21,127 nucleotides of DNA, taken from PVC group bacterium (GTDB lineage Bacteria; Verrucomicrobiota; Kiritimatiellia; CAIKKV01; PXCX01). A program made the translations under genes and the position numbers. Positions within the stretch are counted from its first letter, which is position 1; each line of letters starts with the position of its first letter. The notes under the pieces were generated by a model. That model ran no database searches and was not told the origin of the DNA. It was given only the letters and a program-made list of their open reading frames with translations. The stretch is from contig PXCX01000049.1 in NCBI GenBank assembly GCA_003565195.1, positions 1-21,127 on the forward strand, written 5' to 3'. Positions 13,630 to 21,127 of this stretch are shown here, one piece after another.

Positions 13630-15024
13630 TCAGAATAACCGGTTGAGTATCGACACCGTCAGTTCGACAAGAACCCGACCGCCTTCCGGACCGATATTGC
13701 CTTGCGTCCGATAGGCCCCGTGCGAACCGTAGGCGCCGCCTGCGGCAGCCCGTTCGGTAGCCAGATAGCTTCCGGAACCGGCAAGTTGCACGATAAAGGT
13801 TTGCACGGCCTCGCTACGCTCTTGAATCCGGACCCCGAGATCCAGATAGAGTTCAAAGGGGTTGGTCGCCAAAGCCATGTCGCCCAGTCGCAACACATAC
13901 ACCTCGATCGGCAAACCAGACTGATCGTCATCGACCGGTTCGCGCACGGGCAATTCGACGAATTCCATGCTTTGAACGAACACCGGATCCCAATCAATAT
14001 GTTCCCGCATGGCTGGCAGAACACCGGTTACCGCATCGGCAATGCGAGCGGCAATCCGTGCCCTGCGTCCCTGACCGGTCAACCGCTCCATTCGCGCTTC
14101 AGCCCGCCGGTGAATCATCACCCGTTCTGATTGATCCCCGGCGGCCGCACACTGTGCCAGAATATACAGATCTTCACCCAGTCGCCGACGGAGCTCTTCA
14201 CGCGTTTCGTGCCAGAAATCGGCGCTCAGCTTTAAACTGTGTCCATCATGCTGTGACGGTGACGCCAAGTTGACCATCACGCCGGTGAGGTTGGCGTCGC
14301 GGTCCCAGGTGTAGAGGAGATTGACCGAATGATCTTCCCAGCCTTCAACATGACTGAAGCTAGGTTGCGCCGTACGACCATACATTCTGCTGCTACCGTT
14401 GTCATATGCCATGATCCGGTTATGGCCCACCACCGCGTGACTTAACCCGAAACTGATGCCGCCCGGCTTGCGCGCATGCCACGCCCGTACGGCGGCATCG
14501 GCAATGCCTTCGACGGCGAAGGCAACGTATTCCTGAGGCTGCATGACGGTATCCAGCTTGTCCGCCCATCGTGTTTTCTGGTCATCACGCAATCGCTCCT
14601 CCAACCCTTTTCGGTCGCGGATTTCCGGTCCCGCATGGGTGTGGGTTGCATTCAGAATAACCAACGGACGCTGATCTTCGGGTAACGCCTGGTCGACAAT
14701 TTCGCGGACGCGCGCCCGGAAATCGCCGCCGCGAATTTCGTCCGGGATACTGATCAGGTCGCAACTGACCAAGATGACGCCGTCGCCGCTACGCGACTCC
14801 AAGGCTAACGCGGTCGCGGTAATCGGATCCATCACGCCTTCGGATAAGCGCGCGTAACGTTGCCCGGTGATAAACACGGGCCGGTCCGGCGTGATATCCG
14901 CGGAAGCCCAACCGATCCGAATTCCCTCGATGTCCCCAGCCTGCATCGGTGCAGCCGCGGATTGCGTGTTCACCGTCAGAAAGACGACACCCAGCAGAAA
15001 GACAAAAAACCTATGCTTCTTCAT
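13630..15024 (-). CDS. Secreted neutral/alkaline ceramidase-like protein
   Basis: 464 residues with a classic signal peptide (KKHR, hydrophobic 6-20, AAA at 23-25 before the likely cleavage site). The mature protein looks like the N-terminal domain of neutral/alkaline ceramidases: GWASADITPDRPVFITG (38-54), DPITATALALES (66-77), and the metal-site NATHTHAGPE (125-134). VNLASPSQHDGHS comes later. Canonical ceramidases have about 650 residues and an added C-terminal Ig-like domain, absent here. Single-domain relatives are numerous in environmental bacteria, where the substrate is unknown; ceramide cleavage is not assured. ATG 15024 has GGGGGT 6 nt upstream. It heads the hemB-hemL operon with no gap, an odd partner for haem genes. 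Confidence 0.85.
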   Translation of the reverse strand: MKKHRFFVFLLGVVFLTVNTQSAAAPMQAGDIEGIRIGWASADITPDRPVFITGQRYARLSEGVMDPITATALALESRSGDGVILVSCDLISIPDEIRGGDFRARVREIVDQALPEDQRPLVILNATHTHAGPEIRDRKGLEERLRDDQKTRWADKLDTVMQPQEYVAFAVEGIADAAVRAWHARKPGGISFGLSHAVVGHNRIMAYDNGSSRMYGRTAQPSFSHVEGWEDHSVNLLYTWDRDANLTGVMVNLASPSQHDGHSLKLSADFWHETREELRRRLGEDLYILAQCAAAGDQSERVMIHRRAEARMERLTGQGRRARIAARIADAVTGVLPAMREHIDWDPVFVQSMEFVELPVREPVDDDQSGLPIEVYVLRLGDMALATNPFELYLDLGVRIQERSEAVQTFIVQLAGSGSYLATERAAAGGAYGSHGAYRTQGNIGPEGGRVLVELTVSILNRLF

Positions 15025-15058
15025 CGCAATACCCCCAAAGCGATCAAGGGGACAGACA

Positions 15059-15087
15059 AATTATTCTTTCCCTCCAAAACGTGACAA
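15059..15087 (-). promoter_or_regulatory. Candidate promoter for the ceramidase-hemB-hemL operon
   Basis: On the minus strand, TTGTCA (15082-15087), a 17-nt spacer and ATAATT (15059-15064) form a plausible promoter, with a leader of about 30 nt to ATG 15024. The 24-bp palindrome at 15102-15125 lies just upstream of the -35. Confidence 0.45.
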
Positions 15088-15101
15088 TTAAGAATCGGCC
15101 T

Positions 15102-15125
15102 CCATTATTATCATGATAATTTTGG
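15102..15125. promoter_or_regulatory. AT-rich palindrome upstream of the ceramidase operon
   Basis: ATTATCATGATAAT (15107-15120) is a perfect 14-bp palindrome. Its symmetry continues after two mismatched pairs to CCA/TGG at 15102-15104 and 15123-15125. AT-rich inverted repeats of this look are typical of Fur/PerR-type or other dimeric regulators. It lies between divergent genes, closer to the minus-strand promoter. The rest of 15025-15363 shows no gene on either strand that I can support. Confidence 0.5.
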
Positions 15126-15303
15126 AAATCAAGTCGTTTTTGTAGCGTTCGCTAACTCACGCAGTCGGAATTTGATGATTGCGTTTGGAAAGCTATTCTG
15201 GCATCGCGTAGACGGGCGTTTAGAAACACCGGACGGGCGAAACCCCGTCGTCAGAACGGTTTGGATTATTGACGTTTATGTTGCGCCACGGCAGGGAACC
15301 TTC

Positions 15304-15332
15304 TTGCACTTTCAGGCGTCTAAAGGTATCAT
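15304..15332 (+). promoter_or_regulatory. Promoter for the alpha-2-macroglobulin-like gene
   Basis: TTGCAC (15304-15309), 17-nt spacer, TATCAT (15327-15332). The predicted start near 15339 leaves about 25 nt of leader, containing AGAAAGG (15352-15358) 5 nt before ATG 15364. Confidence 0.6.
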
Positions 15333-15363
15333 GCATCCATCACAAGCATTTAGAAAGGTCACC

Positions 15364-18300
15364 ATGAAAACACGATTGCATCGAATCTCCTGGACGTTGT
15401 TGGCAAGTCTGTTGCTCGTCGTGATCGCCCTGGTTGCCATCCATGCCGGCCCCGCCGAACCGGTGACACGCGAAACCGCGTGGCGCCATGTGGAGCGAGC
15501 CACGCGCGAAGGGTTGCCGCGCACCGCGATGGAACACCTCGAAACCATCATCGAAAGCGCCCTCGCCGAGGGTGATTACCCTGAAGCGATTCGCGCCATC
15601 GGACATAAGGTGGCGTTGGAAGGAACGATTCAAGGCAATAAACCCGAAGAGAAAATCGTGAGCTTCGAAGCCCAACTGGCTGACGCACCCGAAGAAATGC
15701 GTCCCATGATGCATGCGGTTCTGGCCCACTGGTACTGGCATTATTTCCAGCATAACCGCTGGCGATTCATGCGGCGTACGGCCACCGACGAAGCGCCGGG
15801 CGACGATATCACCACTTGGGCTCTGCCGCGGATTTTCGCCGCGATCGACAAGCAGTTTTCCCAAGCGCTGGAGGCGAAGGACAGGCTCAGAGAAACCCCG
15901 GTCGGGAACTACGACGCCTTGCTTGAGACGGGCGCGATGCCCGATCGCTATCGACCCACGCTGTACGATTTTATCGCCGCCGAGGCGTTGCGCTTCTACA
16001 GTAGCGGCGAACAGACCGCGGCCAAACCCCAGGACGCCTTCGTGCTGTCGGCCGACAGCGCCGTCTTTGCCCCGTTGAGCGAATTCATCCGTTGGAAAGA
16101 GGAAGCTACCGATACCGATTCGCCCCTTTATAAAGCCGTGCGGCTATACCAGGAACTGCTTTCTTTCCACCACGAACATGAAAACTCTGACGCCCTGATC
16201 GATCACGATCTGGACCGGCTGCGTTTCGGCTTCAACCACGCCGCGGGCGAGGAGAAAAACGCGCGCTACAAAGCGGCGTTGCGCCGCTTCATCGAGCGCT
16301 GGAACGAACACGAGATCTCGGCCCGCGCCCGCCACGATCTGGCATCGGTTCTGAAGGAAGAGGGCGAGCTGGTGGCGGCCCGCGACGTCGCGCTGCAGGC
16401 AATCGCGCAATTTCCCGATTCGCCCGGCGGCAAACTTTGCTACAATCTCGTACAAGCCATCGAGCAACCCAACGTAACCCTGCACTGCGAACGCGTCTGG
16501 AACGACCCCCGGCAAACGATCGAAATCCGGTACAAAAATCTCACGGAAGTCTATTTCCGGCTCGTACCCCGGGATTGGGAAGACTTGCTGAAGCAACAAC
16601 CTGACCAGCATCCGGAACAGATTCCTCGAACTTCGGCTCGCCGGCGCCATATCCTGCAGGCTGAACCCGCCTACGAATGGTCGGAGGATCTGCCCGAGAC
16701 CGCAGATTATCATCAGCGCACGGAACGGGTCAGCGTGCCGGCCGATATCGCGCCCGGTTTCTATTGGATCGTTGCCGCGCACGAACCCGGATTTGAAGAC
16801 GGTGACAGCGTGATCTCGATGACGCCCGTATGGGTCAGTGACCTGGCACTGATTTGGCGTTCTGAAAGGGGCGGAACGGAATTTAAGGGACTCGTGCTCG
16901 ATGCCCGTTGCGGAACTCCGTTAGCCGGCATTCCGGTCAGAGCCTGGGCGCTGGCGCTACCCTGGCGGGAACTCGAACTCCAGGCGTATGATCCGGTTCA
17001 CACCGATGCCGACGGGTTGTTTCGCATAAAAAACCAGGAGGGACGACGCTCGCACGTCGTACTTGCGGGCGACGCCGGCCGGCAACTGGCGGCCGCCAAT
17101 CGACATACCATCCGGCCGGCGCGTGGGCGCGACCCAAGCTTTGAGCGTACGGTCTTTTTTACCGACCGCGCCATTTACCGGCCCGGTCAGACCATCCATT
17201 TCAAGGGGATATGTATCGCGGTAGATCAGAACGAGGATAACTACGAGGTTATCCCCAACCGGACGGTAACGGTGACTTTCCGGGACGTCAACAACAAGGA
17301 AATCGCAACCCAAAAGGTACGCGCCAACGATTACGGGTCGTTCAACGGCAGTTTCAGCGCGCCGCGCGACCGGTTGACGGGCCGGATGACCCTGCGCACC
17401 GAATCTCCGCGGGGAAGCACCCAAATCAACATAGAAGAATACAAACGCCCGACCTTCCAGGTCGCGCTCGCCGCGCCTGCCGACGCGCCCCGTCTCAACG
17501 ATACCGTCCGCCTGACCGGCACGGCGACCGACTATACCGGCGCGGCGACCGACGGCGCCCAGGTGCGCTGGCGCGTCGTGCGCCAGACCCGCTATCCGCG
17601 CTGGTGGATTTGGCGCCGCTGGTGGCTGCCGCCGTCGCCTCGCGACGAACAGGAAATCGCGCACGGTACGGCGCGCACCGAAGTGGACGGAACCTTCGAT
17701 ATCGAATTCACCGCCCTTCCCGATCCGGCGGCGGACGCGGAAGGCGATCCGACCTTTGAATTCACCGTGCATGCCGACGTGACCGATGCAGCCGGCGAAA
17801 CCCGGTCGGCCCAGCGTCGTGTCAATGTCGGATTCACCGCGCTTAACGCGCATCTTACGGCGCCCGACTGGCTCGTTGACGATGAACCGTTCGAAATCGC
17901 CATTCGAACCACGTCACTCGACGGCGAAGGACAACCGGCGGACGGCACGCTCACCATCTACCGACTTAAACAACCGGAAACGGTTCACCGCGTGCCGCTT
18001 GATCAGCGGCCGCGTTATTTCGATCCGTTTCAATCCGGCCGGATACACCGGGAACCCGAACCGGACCTCTCGGATCCGAATGTCTGGCCGATGGATGAAG
18101 CGGTTGCGAAACATGACCTGTCAACCACGTTCGGGGGGCATGCCGCGCACCTCGTGACACTCCCGGCGGGCGCCTACCGCGCCGTGCTAGAGACGCAGGA
18201 CCGCTTCGGCAAACCCGTGCGGGCCGAGCTTCCGTTGCAAGTTCTCGATCCGGATGCCGACCGACTCGGATTGAGGATTCCGCATCGCTTCGACGCGCCG

Positions 18301-21127
18301 TCTTGGACGCTCGAACCCGGAGACGAATTTAAAGCGCTTTGGGGCAGCGGCTACGAGACCGCCCGCGCGTTCGTCGAGATCGAACATCGCGGCCGCATCC
18401 TGCAACGCTACTGGACCGATCCGGAACAGACGCAAGTGGCAATCACCCAGGAAGTGACCGAGGACATGCGCGGTGGTTTCCACGTGCATGTCACCATGGT
18501 GCGCGAGAATCGCGCCTATCTCGAAACCCGGCACGTCGAGGTACCGTGGAGCAACAAGAATCTGGAACTTTCCTGGGAACGGTTCACCTCGAAACTGGAA
18601 CCCGGTCAGAAAGAAACATGGACGGCGATCGTCAGCGGACCGGACGCGGAAAAGGCCGTGGCCGAAATGGTGGCCGTCTTATACGACAAATCGCTCGACG
18701 CCTTCCAGCCGCACAACTGGCCGAGCGGATTCGGCGTTTTCCGGCGGGACCCGACCCACCTGCGATCACGCTTTGAGAATTCGATGCGGATGCTTCGCCA
18801 TGTCCAGGGCCGATGGCCGATTGACCGCAAAATCGTCAGAATCACCTACCGCTCGTTCCCCCTCGAGATCGTCGCCAACCTGTGGGGATACCAATTCGCT
18901 CCCCGGGAACGTCCAAGGCTCATGGCGGCCCGATCCGGAGATCCGTTCGTTGCGGCGGATACTGCCGGCGAGGTAATATTGGAGAAGCGGGCGGAGGCAC
19001 CGGGGGAACCATTTGGAGCGGAAGAGGCGGATGCGGCAGCGCCCGAGACGCTGCCTGACGTCGGGCTCGATCAGGTGACCGCGCGCAAAATTCTCGATGA
19101 AACCGCCTTCTTTTTCCCGCCCCTGGTCTCCGGCGAGGGTGGAAAAGTGCGTATCGAGTTCACCATGCCCGAGGCGTTGACGGAATGGAAGTTCCTCGGA
19201 TTCGCCCACGACCGGGAACTGCGCGCCGGCCTCCTGACCGATCGCATGGTCACCGCCAAAGATCTAATGATCCAGCCCAACCCTCCCCGGTTTCTGCGCG
19301 AAGGCGATGTGCTGGAGTTCACCGTACGCGTGACCAACCAGTCCGCCGCACGGCAGGAAGGCGTGGTACGGCTCGAATTTTCCGACGCGCGCACGCTCGA
19401 GAATGTCGACGCGGCCATGGCCAATGCGGAGAACGAGAAAAGATTCGACGTCCCGGCCAAGGAGTCGCGTACCTATTCGTGGCGGATCGAGGTGCCTGAC
19501 AACCCCGGCATTCTCATCTACCGGGCCGTCGGCTCGACCGGCCGGCTTTCCGACGGCGAAGAGGGCTACCTGCCGGTGCTGTCGCGGCGCATCATGGTCA
19601 CCGAATCCCTGCCGTTGCCGATCCGTGGACCGGAAACCCGGCATTTCTCCTTCGACAAGCTCCTGCGCTCCGGAGCATCGGATACGCTCGAAAGCAAGAC
19701 GCTAACCTTGCAAATGGTATCGCATCCCGCCTGGTACGCGGTCATGGCGTTACCCTACCTGATGGAATACCCGCACCAGAGCGCGGACCGCGTTTTCCAC
19801 CGGCTGTATGCGAACGAGCTGGCCCGGCATATCGCCAACGCGGATCCGAAAATCCGGCGCGTGTTCGACCAGTGGAAAGGCACCGACGCGCTGGACAGTC
19901 CGCTGGAAAAGAACGAGGATTTGAAAGCGGTGGCCCTCGAAGAAACGCCCTGGGTGCGTCAGGCCGAAAGCGAAAGTCAGGCCCGACGCAATGTCGGCAT
20001 CCTGTTCGACCACAACCGGCTCAACGACGAGCGCGCACGGGCCCTGCACCGGCTTACCGAGATGCAGCTTGCCGACGGTTCGTGGCCCTGGTTCCCGGGC
20101 GGGCGTCCCAACACCTATATCACGCTATGCATCATGAACGGGTTCGGCAGGCTGCGTCATTTGGGGGTCGACGTTGATGTTGCCCCGGCCGTCCGGGCGC
20201 TGGATCACCTCGATACCTGGATGCAAAACAGTTACGAAAGAATTCTCCAGTGGTCGAACCCGGAAGAATACGTTCCGAGTTCCATGATCGCGCTGTACCT
20301 CTACAGCCGCACGTTCTTTGCCGAAGACCGGCCGATCGCCGACGATCATCGGGCGGCGTTCGATTTCTTTGTCGCACGGGCAAAAGCGCATTGGCTGAAA
20401 GTTCCGTACCGCCAATCGCAGGCGCATCTGGCGCTGGCGTTGCACCGGCTCGGAGCAAGGGAAGACGCGCAGGCCATCATGCGCTCGATCAAGGAACGCT
20501 CGGTCGTGGACGTGGAACTCGGCAGGTTCTGGCGTGAACTCGAGTTTTCCTGGTGGTGGTTCCGGGCGCCGATCGAGACCCAGGCGCTGATGATCGAAGC
20601 CTTCGACGAAATCATGAACGATGTCGAGGCCGTCGAGGAGTGCCGGGTCTGGCTCCTGAAGCAGAAACAGACGCAGGACTGGAAGACAACCCGTGCCACG
20701 GCCGATGCGGTCTACGCGCTGCTACTGCGCGGCTATGACAAACTCGCTTCCGATGAACTGGTCGAGGTGACGCTCGCCGGCAGAAAGATCGAACCCAAAG
20801 ACGTGGAAGCCGGCACGGGGTTCTACGAGAAACGCTTCGTCGGCCCGGAGATCGTGCCGGAACTGGGCGACGTGACCGTGACCAAGGTCGATGAGGGCGT
20901 CGCCTGGGGCGGGCTGCACTGGCAGTATCTCGAGGACATCGCCAATATCACACCGCATGCCGAGACACCCCTGACGCTCGAAAAGACGTTATACACCAAA
21001 CAGCATACCGAGCGCGGTCCGGTGCTGAAGGAAATCACCGGCCCGGTCGAGGTCGGTGACGAACTGGTCTCGCGGATCGTGCTGCGTACCGACCGTGACA
21101 TGGAATATGTCCATTTGAAAGACAGCC
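15364..21127 (+). CDS. Alpha-2-macroglobulin-family protein, thioester apparently lost (partial, runs off window)
   Basis: 1921 codons are open to the window end. Residues 1-30 are a signal peptide without a lipobox Cys, so it is periplasmic or secreted rather than a YfhM-type lipoprotein. A helical, TPR-like region follows (to about 360). The MG2 domain carries FTDRAIYRPGQTIHFKG (about 598-614). A Trp-rich YPRWWIWRRWW (744-754) resembles the insert in Bacteroidetes-type family members. The A2M domain starts near AFFFPPLVSGEGGKVRIEFT (about 1248-1267), and FLREGDVLEFTVRVTNQS follows. The thioester-domain entry aligns to YPHQSADRVFHRLYAN (1469-1484), where active members have YP-x-x-C-x-E-Q; Cys, Glu and Gln are replaced by Ser, Asp and Arg. 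Family role: trapping of foreign proteases. Without thioester, trapping would be non-covalent or the role different. The partner pbpC, common in such loci, would lie outside the window. Confidence 0.92.
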   Translation, partial: MKTRLHRISWTLLASLLLVVIALVAIHAGPAEPVTRETAWRHVERATREGLPRTAMEHLETIIESALAEGDYPEAIRAIGHKVALEGTIQGNKPEEKIVSFEAQLADAPEEMRPMMHAVLAHWYWHYFQHNRWRFMRRTATDEAPGDDITTWALPRIFAAIDKQFSQALEAKDRLRETPVGNYDALLETGAMPDRYRPTLYDFIAAEALRFYSSGEQTAAKPQDAFVLSADSAVFAPLSEFIRWKEEATDTDSPLYKAVRLYQELLSFHHEHENSDALIDHDLDRLRFGFNHAAGEEKNARYKAALRRFIERWNEHEISARARHDLASVLKEEGELVAARDVALQAIAQFPDSPGGKLCYNLVQAIEQPNVTLHCERVWNDPRQTIEIRYKNLTEVYFRLVPRDWEDLLKQQPDQHPEQIPRTSARRRHILQAEPAYEWSEDLPETADYHQRTERVSVPADIAPGFYWIVAAHEPGFEDGDSVISMTPVWVSDLALIWRSERGGTEFKGLVLDARCGTPLAGIPVRAWALALPWRELELQAYDPVHTDADGLFRIKNQEGRRSHVVLAGDAGRQLAAANRHTIRPARGRDPSFERTVFFTDRAIYRPGQTIHFKGICIAVDQNEDNYEVIPNRTVTVTFRDVNNKEIATQKVRANDYGSFNGSFSAPRDRLTGRMTLRTESPRGSTQINIEEYKRPTFQVALAAPADAPRLNDTVRLTGTATDYTGAATDGAQVRWRVVRQTRYPRWWIWRRWWLPPSPRDEQEIAHGTARTEVDGTFDIEFTALPDPAADAEGDPTFEFTVHADVTDAAGETRSAQRRVNVGFTALNAHLTAPDWLVDDEPFEIAIRTTSLDGEGQPADGTLTIYRLKQPETVHRVPLDQRPRYFDPFQSGRIHREPEPDLSDPNVWPMDEAVAKHDLSTTFGGHAAHLVTLPAGAYRAVLETQDRFGKPVRAELPLQVLDPDADRLGLRIPHRFDAPSWTLEPGDEFKALWGSGYETARAFVEIEHRGRILQRYWTDPEQTQVAITQEVTEDMRGGFHVHVTMVRENRAYLETRHVEVPWSNKNLELSWERFTSKLEPGQKETWTAIVSGPDAEKAVAEMVAVLYDKSLDAFQPHNWPSGFGVFRRDPTHLRSRFENSMRMLRHVQGRWPIDRKIVRITYRSFPLEIVANLWGYQFAPRERPRLMAARSGDPFVAADTAGEVILEKRAEAPGEPFGAEEADAAAPETLPDVGLDQVTARKILDETAFFFPPLVSGEGGKVRIEFTMPEALTEWKFLGFAHDRELRAGLLTDRMVTAKDLMIQPNPPRFLREGDVLEFTVRVTNQSAARQEGVVRLEFSDARTLENVDAAMANAENEKRFDVPAKESRTYSWRIEVPDNPGILIYRAVGSTGRLSDGEEGYLPVLSRRIMVTESLPLPIRGPETRHFSFDKLLRSGASDTLESKTLTLQMVSHPAWYAVMALPYLMEYPHQSADRVFHRLYANELARHIANADPKIRRVFDQWKGTDALDSPLEKNEDLKAVALEETPWVRQAESESQARRNVGILFDHNRLNDERARALHRLTEMQLADGSWPWFPGGRPNTYITLCIMNGFGRLRHLGVDVDVAPAVRALDHLDTWMQNSYERILQWSNPEEYVPSSMIALYLYSRTFFAEDRPIADDHRAAFDFFVARAKAHWLKVPYRQSQAHLALALHRLGAREDAQAIMRSIKERSVVDVELGRFWRELEFSWWWFRAPIETQALMIEAFDEIMNDVEAVEECRVWLLKQKQTQDWKTTRATADAVYALLLRGYDKLASDELVEVTLAGRKIEPKDVEAGTGFYEKRFVGPEIVPELGDVTVTKVDEGVAWGGLHWQYLEDIANITPHAETPLTLEKTLYTKQHTERGPVLKEITGPVEVGDELVSRIVLRTDRDMEYVHLKDS

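Noticed and set aside
16144..16782. A 212-codon minus-strand open frame inside the A2M-like gene
   Set aside because: Same reason: antisense shadow over a well-supported coding frame.
16957..17853. A 298-codon open frame on the minus strand inside the A2M-like gene
   Set aside because: It is the antisense of a GC-rich coding region, its product has low-complexity Arg/Gly/Ala composition with no recognisable motif, and it has no ribosome site; the plus frame carries clear A2M domains.
1..21127. CRISPR array, prophage, insertion sequence or toxin-antitoxin/defence island
   Set aside because: No spaced direct repeats, transposase, integrase, terminal inverted repeats or known defence domains were seen; the genes are mainly housekeeping and envelope functions.

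Overview
The window reads as chromosomal DNA of a Gram-negative (diderm) bacterium. Evidence for this is the phosphatidylethanolamine genes (pssA/psd), a secreted alpha-2-macroglobulin-like giant, an outer-envelope-type lipoprotein, and C5-pathway haem genes (hemB, hemL) beside hemW. The lipoprotein's Trp/Pro-rich tail (LPWN...WEGAPSIPG) and the secreted ceramidase-like protein are reminiscent of the PVC superphylum, perhaps Kiritimatiellota or Verrucomicrobiota. That placement is inference from memory of such proteins, not a search result. No phage, IS element, CRISPR array or integrase is visible. Most of the window is ordinary metabolism; the unusual parts are regulatory sites, gene junctions and two envelope loci.

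Layout. (1) 1-1429, minus strand: a coiled-coil inner-membrane protein, a probable 37-residue single-helix membrane protein starting 4 nt after it, and an overlapping small lipoprotein, followed by a non-coding stretch with a 7-bp repeat. (2) 1550-3927, minus: psd, pssA and a family 4 uracil-DNA glycosylase, led by a sigma70-like promoter before psd. (3) 4019-6000, minus: feoB and feoA, ferrous iron uptake. Their promoter (TTGCAT-N18-TATAAT) carries two matching palindromes, one in the -35/-10 spacer and one just after the -10, a clear repressor-operator layout of DtxR type. (4) 6239-9060, plus: an NCS2 purine permease with a structured leader, then thrC (threonine synthase). (5) 9068-11147, minus: tRNA-Ala(GGC), a PHP-domain phosphoesterase whose ATG lies 4 nt after the tRNA CCA end, and hemW. 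All three lie behind one strong promoter. (6) 11339-15024, minus: a secreted neutral-ceramidase-like protein, hemB and hemL, joined with no intergenic space. (7) 15364 to the window end, plus: at least 1921 codons of an alpha-2-macroglobulin-family protein, cut by the window edge.

How the parts fit. Iron uptake (FeoAB), early haem synthesis (HemL makes ALA, HemB condenses it to porphobilinogen) and the haem-binding radical-SAM protein HemW form a loose iron/haem theme. Psd/PssA build the main zwitterionic phospholipid. The A2M-like protein, the lipoprotein and the coiled-coil protein belong to the envelope. The A2M protein is notable because the segment where a Cys-x-Glu-Gln thioester is expected reads YPHQSADR, so the covalent trap appears to be lost.
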